In this document: one piece after another, positions 47,050 through 56,836 of the stretch
Layout: the number at the start of each line of letters is the position of its first letter
Position numbering within the stretch: position 1 is the stretch's first letter
NCBI GenBank assembly: GCA_006738865.1
Contig: AP019701.1
Span: 2,600,001 to 2,664,000, forward strand
DNA length: 64,000 nt
Reading direction: 5' to 3'
Origin: Allostella sp. ATCC 35155
GTDB taxonomy: Bacteria > Pseudomonadota > Alphaproteobacteria > ATCC43930 > Allostellaceae
Notes under the pieces: model-generated
Seen by the model: only the letters and a program-made list of their open reading frames with translations
What the model was told of the DNA's origin: nothing
Database searches by the model: none
Made by a program: the position numbers and the translations under genes

Positions 47050-48303
47050 TCAGTTGTCGAGATAGGCGTCGACGCGGCGGACGTCGCGGCCGGTGCCCGA
47101 CGGCGCGGTCGATACGGCGATGTCGCCCTCGGGCACGCCGAGGCGCACGAGTTCGCGCTGGACGGCCTGCGCGCGCTCGGTCGCGGCCGCCGCGGCCGCC
47201 AGCATCGCGTCGCCGGCGACCTGGGCGCTGCCGCGCGGCGTCAGCGCGACGAGGCGGATCCGCCCGCCGCGTTCGCGATGCAGCTTCTCGACCTCGGCCA
47301 CCGCGTCCCGGGCGGCATCCGTCAGGGCGCTGCCGGTCTCGGCGAACTCGACCTGGGAGACCAGGCGGCTGGTTCCGGGCCCGGTCGCGACACGCGGCGG
47401 CGGGGCTGCGGGAACCGCGGCCAGCGCCGGCGGCGGCGGCGGCGCGGCGCCGATGGCGTCGGGCTGCATCCGCTGGCTCGGCTCGGCGTCGGTGGAAATG
47501 GGCGGCGGGACCGGGATGACGGCTGCGTCCGGGGCACGCGGCAGCGCGCCGCCCACGGCCGGTGCCGCGGGAACGGCGGCGGGTGGCGGCGGCAGGTTGG
47601 AACGCGCGGGCGGCATGGCGGCCGACAGCGGCACGCCCGAACCGGGCGGCGGGGTCGGCGGCACGGGGGCCATGGCGATCGGTGCCGGCATGTCGGCCGA
47701 CTGCTCGGGCTGCGGCAGCGGCTTGCCCGTTACCGGCATGACGCCGGGGGCAGCCTGCATGTTCTCGGGCGTCGCATCGACGGTCGGCCCGGTCGGCGCC
47801 GGACGCGGAGTCGGCTCGGTCTTCTTCTCGCCCGAGCTGCCGCCGAACGGCCACCACCAGGGCGAATCGTCGGATTCCTTCTCCGCAGCCGCTGCGACGG
47901 CGGCCGCATCCTCCCGCCGCGCCTCGGCCGGCGCGACGATGTCGTCGCTCGGGCGCTGGGTGACCGCCGCGGCGGCGGCCGGAGCCGGCGCGGCGCGACG
48001 GGCGGCGGGCGCCGGACGGGGGGCCGGCCGTGGCGGCGCCGCCTCCGGGACGTTGCCGATCCGGTACTCCTGGTTCGAATAGCGCGCGTTCTCGCGGTCG
48101 CGGACGAGATCTTGGGTCAGGGCCTTGCGCTGCTCGGGCGTGAGGATCGGGGTCGGCTTGGCCGGCACGCTGGCGAGGTTCGGCTCCGTAGTCGCCGCCC
48201 CGGCGCGCCGCGGCGGCGTCTCGCCGCCGAACCAGGAACAGGCGCCGACCGCGAGCGCGATTCCGGCCGCGACGAGCGGCCTTGCGTTGTTGGTGATGCC
48301 CAT
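47050..48303 (-). CDS. Pro/Ala-rich lipoprotein with OmpA-like C-terminal domain
   Basis: A 417-residue envelope protein. The signal sequence ends in the lipobox VGAC with C22. A low-complexity Pro/Ala/Arg linker spans about 60-320. An OmpA-like peptidoglycan-associated domain is at about 325-417 (VEFAETGSALTDAARDAV, then ERAQAVQRELVRLGVPEGDI). The design, a lipid anchor plus a long flexible arm and a wall-binding head, resembles Pal-type tethers; exact role unknown. GAGGAAC precedes the ATG at 48303. Divergent from phaC. Confidence 0.75.
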   Translation of the reverse strand: MGITNNARPLVAAGIALAVGACSWFGGETPPRRAGAATTEPNLASVPAKPTPILTPEQRKALTQDLVRDRENARYSNQEYRIGNVPEAAPPRPAPRPAPAARRAAPAPAAAAAVTQRPSDDIVAPAEARREDAAAVAAAAEKESDDSPWWWPFGGSSGEKKTEPTPRPAPTGPTVDATPENMQAAPGVMPVTGKPLPQPEQSADMPAPIAMAPVPPTPPPGSGVPLSAAMPPARSNLPPPPAAVPAAPAVGGALPRAPDAAVIPVPPPISTDAEPSQRMQPDAIGAAPPPPPALAAVPAAPPPRVATGPGTSRLVSQVEFAETGSALTDAARDAVAEVEKLHRERGGRIRLVALTPRGSAQVAGDAMLAAAAAATERAQAVQRELVRLGVPEGDIAVSTAPSGTGRDVRRVDAYLDN

Positions 48304-48471
48304 GTTCCTCGACGATCCGTTCTTCGTTCGCTTTGGTCCGTCCCTGCATCTGCCCAACGATTTCAGCCCTGGCAGCGCGACGAGACAGGCCCCTTATAAC
48401 AAGGGTAACGTGGCGACCCTAGCATGGCGGGTAGCGCGGCGGGAACGCCGGCGCTGAGGTGGAGGATCCCG

Positions 48472-50277
48472 ATGGCCGAGGCGAAGGACGACGAAGGCAC
48501 GGCGCCCGACCCGATGGAGATGTCGCGCGCCCTGGCCGCCATAGCCGAGCGCAGCCAGAAGCTCGTCGCCGATTTCCTCGCCCGCCAGTCGACCACGCGC
48601 GAGGGCGTGGGGATGGCCGACCCGCTCAACATCGGCCATGCCTTCATGGAGATGACCGCGCGCATGATGGCCGACCCGAGCCGGCTGGTGCAGGCGCAGA
48701 TGCAGCTCTGGACCGACTACCTCCAGCTCTGGCAGCGGGCGACGCAGAAATGGCTGGGCGCGGCCGAGCCGGACCCCATGGTCACCCCGACCGAAGGCGA
48801 TCGCCGGTTCAAGGACGCCGCCTGGCAGGACAACGCCGTCTTCGACTACATCAAGCAGTCCTACTTGCTGACGGCACGCTGGATGCAGTCCGTCGTGCAC
48901 GACGTGCAGGGGCTCGACGAGAAGACGGCGCGCAAGGTCGATTTCTATACGCGCCAGTTCGTCGACGCGATGGCGCCGTCCAATTTCGTGCTGACCAACC
49001 CCGAGGTGCTGCGCGCCACCATCGAGTCACGCGGCGAGAACCTCGTGAAGGGACTGGAGCACCTGCTCGAGGATCTCGAGCGTGGCGACGGCCGCCTCGA
49101 CATCCGCATGACCGACGAGTCCGCCTTCGAGGTCGGCCGCAACGTCGCCGTCACCCCTGGCAAGGTCGTCTTCGAGAACGACCTGATGCAGCTCATCCAG
49201 TACGCGCCGACGACCGAGAAGGTCGACAAGCGGCCGCTGCTGGTGATCCCGCCCTGGATCAACAAGTTCTACATCCTCGACCTGCGCGAGAAGAATTCGT
49301 TCCTGAAATGGGCAACCGACCAGGGCCTGACCGTGTTCGTCATCTCCTGGGTCAATCCCGACGAGCGGCTCGCGGCGAAGAGCTTCGAGGACTACATGCT
49401 GGAGGGCCCGCTCGCGGCCCTCGGCGCGATCGAGAAGGCGACCGGCGAGAAGTCCGTCAACGTCATCGGCTATTGCCTCGGCGGCACGCTGCTGTCGGCG
49501 ACGCTGTCCTGGATGGCCGAGAAGAAGGACCGGCGCTTCCATTCCGCCACTTTCTTCACGACCATGGTCGACTTCACCGAGGCGGGCGAGCTCGGCGTCT
49601 TCATCGACGAGGAGCAGCTCCAGGCGCTGGAAGCGCGCATGAACGAGCGCGGCTATCTCGACGGCTCGGCGATGGCGACGACCTTCAACATGCTGCGCGC
49701 CAACGACCTGATCTGGTCGTTCGTGGTCAACAACTACCTGCTCGGCAAGGAGCCGTTCCCCTTCGACCTGCTATACTGGAACGGCGATTCGACGCGCATG
49801 CCGGCGGCCATGCACAGTTTCTACCTGCGCCGGATGTACCAGGAGAACCGGCTGGTCGTGCCGGGCGGCATCACGCTGGCCGGGGTGCCGATCGACCTGC
49901 GGCGCATCGACCTGCCGGTGTTCATCCTGTCGACGCGCGAGGACCATATCGCGCCCTGGAAGTCGACCTTCGCCGCGACCCGGCTCTATTCCGGGCCGGT
50001 CAAGTTCTGCCTCGCCGCCTCGGGCCATATCGCCGGCGTGGTCAACCCGCCGGCCGGGAACAAGTACAGCCACTGGGAGAGCGACCAGCTGGCACCGACG
50101 CCGGACGAGTGGCTGGCCCAGGCCCGGGAGGTCCCCGGCTCCTGGTGGCCCCACTGGCGCGAGTGGCTGTCCCAATATGCCGGCGGCCAGGTCAAGGCGC
50201 GCAAGCCCGGCGCCGGCAAGCTGAAGGCGATCGAGGATGCCCCCGGCCGCTACGTCAAGGTGTCGACGCGCGACTGA
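48472..50277 (+). CDS. phaC: class I poly(3-hydroxyalkanoate) synthase
   Basis: Polymerises (R)-3-hydroxyacyl-CoA into storage granules; 601 residues, as expected of class I. The lipase-like box GYCLGG places the nucleophile at C335; the conserved PWINKFYILDL (261-271) lies before it, and the Asp and His are in STREDHIAPW and SGHIAGVVNPP. GGAGG is seven bases before the ATG at 48472. No phaR, phaP or phaAB gene is adjacent; 3-hydroxybutyrate dehydrogenase lies 4 kb downstream. Confidence 0.96.
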   Translation: MAEAKDDEGTAPDPMEMSRALAAIAERSQKLVADFLARQSTTREGVGMADPLNIGHAFMEMTARMMADPSRLVQAQMQLWTDYLQLWQRATQKWLGAAEPDPMVTPTEGDRRFKDAAWQDNAVFDYIKQSYLLTARWMQSVVHDVQGLDEKTARKVDFYTRQFVDAMAPSNFVLTNPEVLRATIESRGENLVKGLEHLLEDLERGDGRLDIRMTDESAFEVGRNVAVTPGKVVFENDLMQLIQYAPTTEKVDKRPLLVIPPWINKFYILDLREKNSFLKWATDQGLTVFVISWVNPDERLAAKSFEDYMLEGPLAALGAIEKATGEKSVNVIGYCLGGTLLSATLSWMAEKKDRRFHSATFFTTMVDFTEAGELGVFIDEEQLQALEARMNERGYLDGSAMATTFNMLRANDLIWSFVVNNYLLGKEPFPFDLLYWNGDSTRMPAAMHSFYLRRMYQENRLVVPGGITLAGVPIDLRRIDLPVFILSTREDHIAPWKSTFAATRLYSGPVKFCLAASGHIAGVVNPPAGNKYSHWESDQLAPTPDEWLAQAREVPGSWWPHWREWLSQYAGGQVKARKPGAGKLKAIEDAPGRYVKVSTRD

Positions 50278-50298
50278 GACGAGGCTGCGGTTCCCGCC

Positions 50299-50769
50299 TC
50301 AGTTGTCGAGGGTGAAGATCAGGTAGACGCCCTCGCTCGGTGCCGAGGAGTGCCACATGGCGCTGCGCTGCCCGCTTGAAGTGCAGCGCATTCCCGGCTC
50401 CTCGTGCCAGACCTTCACCTCGACATTGACGGAGCCCCAGTTGCTCCCGATCGACTCGCGAACGCTGTAGGTCACCTCGAAGACGCAGTAGGTCGTGTCG
50501 TTGCCGAGGTGCTTGAAGCGGACGTGATACGGATTCTGCAGGCAGGCGCCACCACATCCCTTGGACGTGAACCACCCGCCCGCGGCGATCGAATTGTTCT
50601 TGTCCCCGGGCCCGAGGTAGTGGATCCCGGAAATCTCCTGGACCATCGCGCGGGTCGGGACGCTGCTCTGGTTGTCGAGCCAGAATTCCATGTCCGCCCG
50701 CGCCGGGGCCGCCGTCACGAGCATCGCCAGCGCGACCCCGGCAACGCCCGCCTTGTTCCGATGTCCCAC
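50299..50769 (-). CDS. small secreted protein of unknown function
   Basis: A 156-residue protein starting at GTG 50769, chosen because GGAGGAG is six bases upstream. A cleavable signal peptide (VALAMLVTAAPARA) precedes a mature part of about 130 residues, mostly beta-prone, with four cysteines (C89 and C93 in SKGCGGAC, then C113 and C147 by approximate count) that could form two disulfides in the periplasm or outside. No family recognised. Convergent with phaC, 21 bases between stops. Confidence 0.75.
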   Translation of the reverse strand: MGHRNKAGVAGVALAMLVTAAPARADMEFWLDNQSSVPTRAMVQEISGIHYLGPGDKNNSIAAGGWFTSKGCGGACLQNPYHVRFKHLGNDTTYCVFEVTYSVRESIGSNWGSVNVEVKVWHEEPGMRCTSSGQRSAMWHSSAPSEGVYLIFTLDN

Positions 50770-50924
50770 TGGCCTCTCCTCCGGCGCCCGGCGAACGGGC
50801 CCGAAGCGACCAGCGGGCCGCGCGACCCGACGCTCCATTCGCAGTCTATATATTTCCGGGACATCCTCAACCGCCGCGACATTCGCCGCGGCGGCAGCGG
50901 AGCCTCAGGCCGGGACGCGGCGCG

Positions 50925-51977
50925 TCACGTCTTGAACGACTTGTTCCACCACTCCAGCAGCGCCGCCGAGCTGCGCGCGACATAGCCGTAGTCGGGCAGG
51001 TTGAAGGCCGCAATCTCGGCCTCGGAGAAGCCGATCTCCTTTTGCAGGTCCGGCGGCAGCTTCGCGTTCGTCACCGTCGGCAGGTAGCCCATGCGGTCGG
51101 CGAAGCCGACCTGCGCCTCGGGCCGCAGCATGGCCTCCATGTACTTCCAGGCGCAGTCCGCGTTCTCGGCGTTCCTGGCGACCGCCATGTCCGAGATGTA
51201 GGGCGTGGCCCCCTCCTTCGGCGTCGCACATTCGACCGGGATGCCGGCCTTCTTCCACATGAAGCCGCGCGCCTTGAACATCAGCGTGATCCAGATCTCC
51301 TCGCTCTTCAGCGCCGCCGCCAGCGCCTCGTTCGAGGGATAGACCTTGGGCTCGACGAGCTTCTTCAACTCGAGCAGCTTGGCCTTGCCGGGCTCGTAGT
51401 CCGCCATGCTGCCGCCATTGATCAGCGCCGCGGATTCGATGTTCTGGGCATAGTGCCCGTCGACGAGGCCGACCCGCCCCTTGTACTTCGGATCCCAGAG
51501 ATCGTTGAAGGACTGTGGCGCGGCCGGAATCTTCGACGGGTTGTAGACGATCACCTTCGCCGAATAGATGTGCGCGATGGCGAAGGGCCGGACCAGCGGC
51601 TTGATCAGGTTGGCGTGGCTCGGCACGCGGGCCGCGTCGATCGGAGCCAGCACGCCCGCCGCGTTCATCTCGAAGGTGTCGAGATCGCTGAGGCAGGCGA
51701 TGTCCATCGCGGCGCGGCGGGCATTGCGCGCGGCCAGCAGCTTGGTCTTGCGCGCCGACGAGGTGCCGACGTCGTGCACCGTCTCGAAGCCCTGCGGGTC
51801 GGTCAGCGGCTTTTCGATGTTGGCGGTCAGGAGGCGCTGATAGTCGCCGCCCCAGGTGCCCACCACCACCTGGCTGCAAGCGGCCGCATGGGCCGCGCGC
51901 CCGGCGGCGGCCGTGCCGGCCAGCGCGGCTGCGCCCGCCAGGACTTCGCGTCGCGTCCAACCGAATCCCGTCGCCAT
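50925..51977 (-). CDS. Tat-exported ABC substrate-binding protein, PotD/F-like
   Basis: Periplasmic binding protein of 350 residues. A twin-arginine signal (TRREVLAGAAALAG) is at the N-terminus. The body GTWGGDYQRLLTANIEKPLT, YNPSKIPAAPQSFNDLWDPKYKGRVGL and MGYLPTVTNAKL fits the family 1 extracellular solute-binding proteins for polyamines or iron. ATG 51977 has AGGGGG seven bases upstream and is preferred to ATG 51992. No permease or ATPase gene is near. Followed by no same-strand gene until the secreted unknown. Confidence 0.88.
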   Translation of the reverse strand: MATGFGWTRREVLAGAAALAGTAAAGRAAHAAACSQVVVGTWGGDYQRLLTANIEKPLTDPQGFETVHDVGTSSARKTKLLAARNARRAAMDIACLSDLDTFEMNAAGVLAPIDAARVPSHANLIKPLVRPFAIAHIYSAKVIVYNPSKIPAAPQSFNDLWDPKYKGRVGLVDGHYAQNIESAALINGGSMADYEPGKAKLLELKKLVEPKVYPSNEALAAALKSEEIWITLMFKARGFMWKKAGIPVECATPKEGATPYISDMAVARNAENADCAWKYMEAMLRPEAQVGFADRMGYLPTVTNAKLPPDLQKEIGFSEAEIAAFNLPDYGYVARSSAALLEWWNKSFKT

Positions 51978-52035
51978 GGCCGGCCCCCTCATATGTCGAT
52001 GCGACGGCAGCCTACATGGATCGGCGGCCGGCTGC

Positions 52036-52599
52036 CTAGACGGCGACGACCCCGATTCCCTCGGACCGGTACTCCTGGCCGAAATCGACGTAGCGCTCGG
52101 CGGTGCGGGCGAAGCCCTTCCAGTCCTCGGGCGAGATCTTGCGCTTGAAGGCGGCCGGGCTGCCGGCCCACATCTCGCCGGACGGCACCCGCTTGTTGGG
52201 GGTGACGAGGGCGCCGGCCGCGACCATCGCGCCGCCCTCCACGACCGCCCCGTCGATGACCGCCGCCTTCATGCCGACGAAAGCCCCGCTCTCCAGGCGC
52301 GCGGCATGGATCAAACAGAGATGGCCGACCGTCACGTCGTCGCCGATGATGGTGGCGAACTCCGCCCCCGGATTGACGTGGATGATCGTGCCGTCCTGGA
52401 TGTTGGTGCGCGCGCCGATCCGGATGGTGTTGGTGTCGGCGCGCAGCACGCAGCCGAACCAGATGCCGGACTGCGGGCCGACCTCGACATCGCCGATCAG
52501 CACCGCCGTGGGCGCGATGAAGGCGTCGGGCGCGACGCGCGGGCGCTTGCCGCGGAAGGGGATCAGGATGCCGCCCGGGGTCGGTGCGAAATCGTTCAT
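52036..52599 (-). CDS. gamma-type carbonic anhydrase family protein
   Basis: A 187-residue left-handed beta-helix protein of the gamma-carbonic anhydrase/YrdA group. The zinc ligands are H74, H93 and H98 (IIHVN, VGHLCLIH). Hexapeptide repeats run from about 25 to 145, then a C-terminal helix. Some members are inactive trimeric scaffolds, so activity is not certain. It follows argC by five bases on the same strand and is probably co-transcribed. Confidence 0.92.
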   Translation of the reverse strand: MNDFAPTPGGILIPFRGKRPRVAPDAFIAPTAVLIGDVEVGPQSGIWFGCVLRADTNTIRIGARTNIQDGTIIHVNPGAEFATIIGDDVTVGHLCLIHAARLESGAFVGMKAAVIDGAVVEGGAMVAAGALVTPNKRVPSGEMWAGSPAAFKRKISPEDWKGFARTAERYVDFGQEYRSEGIGVVAV

Positions 52600-52604
52600 G
52601 GCTT

Positions 52605-53570
52605 CTACTCCGCCGCCACGCTGAGCGCGCGCTGCCCCAGCATCAGGCCGATGTTCTGCACGGCCGCCCCCGAGGCGCCCTTGCCGAGATTGTCGAGCCG
52701 GGCGACCAGCACCGCCTGGCGGTGCTTCTCGCTGGCGAAGACCCGCAGTTCGAGCCGGTCGGTGTCGTTCAGCGTGTCGGGCACGATCCGGTCGAGCATG
52801 TCCTTGCCCTCGCCGACGGGCACGACCGAGACGAGTTCCGAGCCGCCATAGCGGGCGGCGAGGCAGGCCTCGAGGTCACGGCCGGTCGGGCGGCCGTTCA
52901 GCGTGTCGAGATGCAGCGGCACCGAGACCAGCATCCCCTGCCGGAAATGGCCGACGGACGGCACGAAGATCGGCCGCCGGGTCAGGCCGGAATAGAGCTG
53001 CGTCTCCGGCAGGTGCTTGTGCTCGAGCTTGAGGCCGTAGAGCTCGAAGGCCGGGCCGCCCTCGCGGTCGTGCGCCTCGATCATCCCCTTGCCGCCGCCG
53101 CTGTAGCCGGAGACGGCGTTGATCGTGACGGGATAGTCGGGCGGCAGGATGCCGGCGTCGACGAGCGGCCGCAGCAGCGCGATCGCGCCCGTCGGGTAGC
53201 AACCGGGATTGGTCACCCGCCGCGCATCGGCGATCTTCGCCCCCTGGTCCGGCGTCATCTCGGCGAAGCCGTAGGCCCAGCCCTCGGCGACGCGGTAGGC
53301 GGTGCTGGCGTCCAGCACCCGCGGCCCGGCATCGCCCAGGGCGTCGGCGAGCGCGGTCGATTCGCGCGCCGCATCGTCGGGCAGGCAGAGTACCACGAGG
53401 TCGACCTCGGCCATCATCGCCTGCCGGGCGGCCGGATCCTTGCGCTGCTCCACCGGCACGCTCTTCAGCTCGACCCAGGGCGTCGCCAACAGGCGCTCGC
53501 GGATGCCGAGGCCGGTGGTGCCGGCTTCGCCGTCGATGAAGATCCGGGGCTTGCCGCTGTTCGTAGCCAT
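52605..53570 (-). CDS. argC: N-acetyl-gamma-glutamyl-phosphate reductase, type 2
   Basis: Third step of arginine synthesis; NADPH-dependent; 321 residues, the short type-2 form common in alphaproteobacteria. Rossmann motif GEAGTTGL (14-21) and catalytic C124 ([10 protein letters not shown]). GGAGGAGGG precedes the ATG. In relatives argC follows rplM-rpsI directly; here a plus-strand three-gene cassette separates them. A terminator lies just upstream of argC, so it needs its own promoter, which I could not define. Confidence 0.96.
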   Translation of the reverse strand: MATNSGKPRIFIDGEAGTTGLGIRERLLATPWVELKSVPVEQRKDPAARQAMMAEVDLVVLCLPDDAARESTALADALGDAGPRVLDASTAYRVAEGWAYGFAEMTPDQGAKIADARRVTNPGCYPTGAIALLRPLVDAGILPPDYPVTINAVSGYSGGGKGMIEAHDREGGPAFELYGLKLEHKHLPETQLYSGLTRRPIFVPSVGHFRQGMLVSVPLHLDTLNGRPTGRDLEACLAARYGGSELVSVVPVGEGKDMLDRIVPDTLNDTDRLELRVFASEKHRQAVLVARLDNLGKGASGAAVQNIGLMLGQRALSVAAE

Positions 53571-54037
53571 GGAACCGCCCTCCTCCAGTCCGTTCTGTGT
53601 GCTGTGGGTGCCCTTGCGGGCGCAAGATCGGGAAACGAAAAAGGGCCGCGCTGAGCGCGGCCCCCGTGCGGGTCGTGAGGCCCCTCGGGCCCGTCGCTCA
53701 GCCAGCCGGATACGCGCACCCGCGTCGCTGCCCCGAACGGGGCGCGCCGACGGCCGACGATGTACGGAACTTCACCATGGGCGTAGCCATACACCATTTT
53801 CTCGGCTGCCGACAGGGCCCATTGCGGCGCCCTCGCGCGCCGCCAGCGGGCGGCGCCGGAACCCGTCACGGCGGACGGAGGCCAGGAACACCGCCGCACG
53901 ACTGTATCGGAGGCGTAAGGCAAGCGACATCAATCGCGTGCTAGCAGGACTCCCCTCGGTTCGGTGACCGACGAAATGCCGCTCTCCGGACGTCAAGGAC
54001 GCGGGCTCTGCCCCGTTCGCCATGGGAGCGACCCGGC
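53571..54037. other. intergenic region between argC and bdhA
   Basis: A 467-base region between divergent genes. It holds the minus-strand terminator at 53638-53663, an inverted repeat CTTGCG-GG-CGCAAG at 53613-53626, and GC-rich hairpins around 53835-53862. Frames of 80-150 codons run through it but cross the terminator and lack ribosome sites, so no gene is called. Promoters for argC and bdhA must lie here but none is convincing. Confidence 0.5.
53638..53663 (-). terminator. rho-independent terminator upstream of argC
   Basis: Perfect 9-bp stem GGGCCGCGC / GCGCGGCCC with a three-base loop, followed on the minus strand by five Ts. No minus-strand gene ends just before it now; it is probably the former terminator of rpsI, left next to argC. 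Its stem is nearly identical to the hairpin now behind rpsI at 56806-56829. Confidence 0.85.
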
Positions 54038-54823
54038 ATGACATTGAAGAACAAGACCGCCATCGTCACAGGCTCGACCAGCGGCATCGGCCTCGCCATC
54101 GCTCGGGCCTTCGCTGCCGAGGGCGCGAACATCGTCATCAACGGCCTCGGAGACGCGGACGCCATCGAAGCCGAGCGGGTCGCGATAGAGCGCGAATTCA
54201 ATGTCCCCTGCATCTATGTGCGAGCCGACATGATGCGGGGCGAGGAGATCACCGGGATGGTCGCGGCGGCCAGCGAACGGTTCGGCGGCTGCGACATCCT
54301 GGTGAACAACGCCGGCATTCAGTTCGTCTCGCCGATCGACGCCTTTCCCGACGACAAGTGGGAGGCGGTGATCCGCATCAACCTCGTCGCCGCGTTCTAC
54401 AGCATCAAGGCGGCGCTTCCGCACATGAAGTCCAGGGGCTGGGGCCGGATCGTCAATGTCGCGTCGGCCCACGCCCTCGTCGCCTCGCCCTACAAGTCGG
54501 CTTACGTCGCCGCCAAGCACGGCATCGCCGGCCTGACGAAGACGGTGGCGTTGGAGGTGGCGGAGGCGGGGATCACCGTCAACGCCATCGCGCCCGGCTA
54601 TGTCTGGACGCCGCTGGTCGAACGCCAGATCCCGGACACGATGGCGGCCCGCAGCCTGACGCGCGAGCAGGTGATCCAGGACGTGCTGCTCGAAGCGCAG
54701 CCGACCAAGCGCTTCGTCACGGTCGAGCAGGTGGCGGCGCTGGCCGTCTATCTCTGCTCGGAGGCAGCCGCCTCGGTGACCGGGACGGTGATGCCGATCG
54801 ACGGCGGCTGGACCGCCCACTGA
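54038..54823 (+). CDS. bdhA: 3-hydroxybutyrate dehydrogenase
   Basis: NAD-dependent SDR of 261 residues that interconverts (R)-3-hydroxybutyrate and acetoacetate. TGSTSGIG at 11-18, NNAG at 90-93, and the catalytic S143, Y156 and K160. The long [20 protein letters not shown] substrate loop and the [16 protein letters not shown] stretch are typical of bacterial BDH. First gene of a cassette with acetoacetate decarboxylase and patatin; likely works on products of PHB breakdown. Confidence 0.94.
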   Translation: MTLKNKTAIVTGSTSGIGLAIARAFAAEGANIVINGLGDADAIEAERVAIEREFNVPCIYVRADMMRGEEITGMVAAASERFGGCDILVNNAGIQFVSPIDAFPDDKWEAVIRINLVAAFYSIKAALPHMKSRGWGRIVNVASAHALVASPYKSAYVAAKHGIAGLTKTVALEVAEAGITVNAIAPGYVWTPLVERQIPDTMAARSLTREQVIQDVLLEAQPTKRFVTVEQVAALAVYLCSEAAASVTGTVMPIDGGWTAH

Positions 54824-54855
54824 CCCATCCCGCCATCCGTGCGAGGGAGCGGACC

Positions 54856-55629
54856 ATGACCCGCGACGAGGTTCTCCGGCAGGCCTACGCCATGCCCCTT
54901 CACAATCCTGCCTACCCGAAGGGGCCGTACCGCTTCTTTCGGCGGGAGTACATCATCATCACCTACGAAACCGACCCCGCGGCGCTGGCCGAGGTGGTGC
55001 CGGCCCCCCTCCAGCCGATCGGCAACCACGTCAAGTACGAGTTCATCCGGATGCCGGACTCGACCGGCTTCGGCGACTACACGGAGACGGGGCAGGTCAT
55101 CCCGGTCCGCCTCGGCGAGATGGAGGGCACCTACGTCCATTCGATGTACCTGGACGACGACGCCCCGATCGCCGGCGGCCGCGAGATCTGGGGCTTTCCC
55201 AAGAAGCTCGCGACGCCGCGGATCGTGCATGAGGGCGAGGTGCTGGTCGGCACCCTGCACTACGGCAGCGTTCTCTGCGCGGTGGCGACCATGGGCTACA
55301 AGCACCAGCCGGCCGATCCGGATGCCATCCGGTCGGCCCTCGGCCAGCCCAACTTCCTCCTGAAGATCATTCCGCACGTCGACGCGACCCCGCGCATCTG
55401 CGAACTGGTGCGCTACCGGCTCGAGGACGTGCAGCTGCACGAGGCGTGGACCGCGCCGGCGGACCTTCAGCTGTTCCGGCATGTCGTGGCCGATGTCGCC
55501 CGCCTTCCCGTGCAGCGGATCGTCTCGGCCACCCATTTCGTCGCCGACCTGACGCTGGGGCTCGGCGAAGTGGTCCACGACTATCTCGATCCCACCCGGG
55601 AAGCCCGCCTGACCGGAGCAGCGACATGA
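54856..55629 (+). CDS. adc: acetoacetate decarboxylase
   Basis: Converts acetoacetate to acetone and CO2; 257 residues. The Schiff-base lysine and its pKa-lowering neighbour are K116-K117 in [14 protein letters not shown]; the glutamates GEMEGTY also match the family. It starts 32 bases after bdhA and overlaps the patatin gene by ATGA. Position suggests that acetoacetate from the BDH reaction is its substrate, though some relatives act on other beta-keto acids. Confidence 0.93.
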   Translation: MTRDEVLRQAYAMPLHNPAYPKGPYRFFRREYIIITYETDPAALAEVVPAPLQPIGNHVKYEFIRMPDSTGFGDYTETGQVIPVRLGEMEGTYVHSMYLDDDAPIAGGREIWGFPKKLATPRIVHEGEVLVGTLHYGSVLCAVATMGYKHQPADPDAIRSALGQPNFLLKIIPHVDATPRICELVRYRLEDVQLHEAWTAPADLQLFRHVVADVARLPVQRIVSATHFVADLTLGLGEVVHDYLDPTREARLTGAAT

Positions 55630-56792
55630 ACGCCAGCGCGCCAGCGCCGCGCCTCTCCGTCTTGCCGACGATCGAAGAGGTGCTGGCGCCCTACCAGTCG
55701 ATCGCCCTCGTGCTGCAGGGCGGCGGTGCGCTCGGCGCCTATCAGGCCGGGGTCTTCGAGGCCCTGAGCGAGGCGAATATCCAGCCGCGCTGGCTGTCCG
55801 GGGTCTCGATCGGCGCCATCAACGCCGCCATCATCGCCGGCAACGAGCCGGGCGCCCAGCTCGACCGCCTGCGCGCGTTCTGGGAGCTCGTATCCAGCCG
55901 GAAGGTCTGGCACTACACGCCGGAAGGCGACATCTATCGCACGATGCGCAACCAGGCCAGCGCCTGGATGACCATGTTCGGCGGCCTGCCGGGCTTCTTC
56001 ACGGCGCGCATGCTGAACCCCTGGTGCCAGTTGACCGGAGCCGGCGGCGCGACCAGCTTCTACGATACCGGCGAGCTGGCCAATACGCTCAACCGCCTCA
56101 TCGACTGGACCATCATCAACAACCAGGAGCGGCGGCTGAGCGTCGGTGCGGTCAACGTCCGCACCGGCAACTTCCGCTACTTCGACACCGCGCTGGAGCG
56201 GATCGGGCCGGAACACATCATGGCGAGCGGCGCGCTGCCGCCGGCCTTCCCCGCGATCCGCATCGAGAACGAGCACTACTGGGACGGCGGCATCGTTTCG
56301 AACACGCCGCTGCAGTACCTGCTGGAGCTGGAAGAGATCCACGACACCCTGGTCTTCCAGGTGGATCTCTTCAGTGCCCGCGGCGACCTGCCACGCGACA
56401 TGCCGGCGGTGCTGGCCCGCCACAAGGACATCATGTATTCAAGCCGGACCCGCAACAACACGGACACGTTCCGCCGGCTGCACAATGTCCGCCTGCAACT
56501 GCGCGACGCCCTGCTGCGCCTGCCGCAGGAATCCTTGCGCGATGCGGACCGCCAGTTCCTGGCGCGGATGGAAGACGTACCCCAGGTGAACATCGTCCAC
56601 CTGATCTATCAGCAGCAGGGTTACGAGGGCCACGCCAAGGACTACGAGTTCTCGGGAACTTCGATGCGCGAGCACTGGGCCGCCGGTCTCGCCGACACCC
56701 GCAAAACGCTACGCCATCGGAAGTGGCTGGAAATCCCGCCCGAGCATATCGGGATGACCGTCCACGACGTGCATCGCGACGATCCGAGCTGA
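55626..56792 (+). CDS. patatin-like phospholipase/hydrolase (DUF3734 type)
   Basis: Serine hydrolase of 388 residues with the patatin dyad: oxyanion loop GGGALG (32-37), nucleophile S61 in GVSIG, and the Asp in [12 protein letters not shown]. The C-terminal 150 residues fit the DUF3734 extension of this subgroup. Usually annotated as phospholipase, but its ATGA coupling to acetoacetate decarboxylase and linkage to bdhA suggest a role in storage polymer or ester hydrolysis. No signal peptide, so cytoplasmic. Confidence 0.9.
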   Translation: MNASAPAPRLSVLPTIEEVLAPYQSIALVLQGGGALGAYQAGVFEALSEANIQPRWLSGVSIGAINAAIIAGNEPGAQLDRLRAFWELVSSRKVWHYTPEGDIYRTMRNQASAWMTMFGGLPGFFTARMLNPWCQLTGAGGATSFYDTGELANTLNRLIDWTIINNQERRLSVGAVNVRTGNFRYFDTALERIGPEHIMASGALPPAFPAIRIENEHYWDGGIVSNTPLQYLLELEEIHDTLVFQVDLFSARGDLPRDMPAVLARHKDIMYSSRTRNNTDTFRRLHNVRLQLRDALLRLPQESLRDADRQFLARMEDVPQVNIVHLIYQQQGYEGHAKDYEFSGTSMREHWAAGLADTRKTLRHRKWLEIPPEHIGMTVHDVHRDDPS

Positions 56793-56805
56793 CGCCGGAA
56801 ACGGA

Positions 56806-56829
56806 GGGGCCGCGCCGGAGCGCGGCCCC
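56806..56829. terminator. bidirectional hairpin between patatin and rpsI
   Basis: Ten-pair stem GGGGCCGCGC / GCGCGGCCCC with a CGGA loop between the convergent stops at 56792 and 56837. No T-run on either side. It could serve both genes. The stem repeats the one at 53643-53663. Confidence 0.7.
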
Positions 56830-56836
56830 CTGCAGA

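Noticed and set aside
48391-48405. CCCTT-ATAAC-AAGGG repeat and TATAAC box before phaC
   Set aside because: No -35 at the right distance; the 5-bp arms are too short to support a site call.
53465-53923. 152-codon frame on the minus strand upstream of argC
   Set aside because: It reads straight through the terminator at 53638-53663 and into argC out of frame; no ribosome site.
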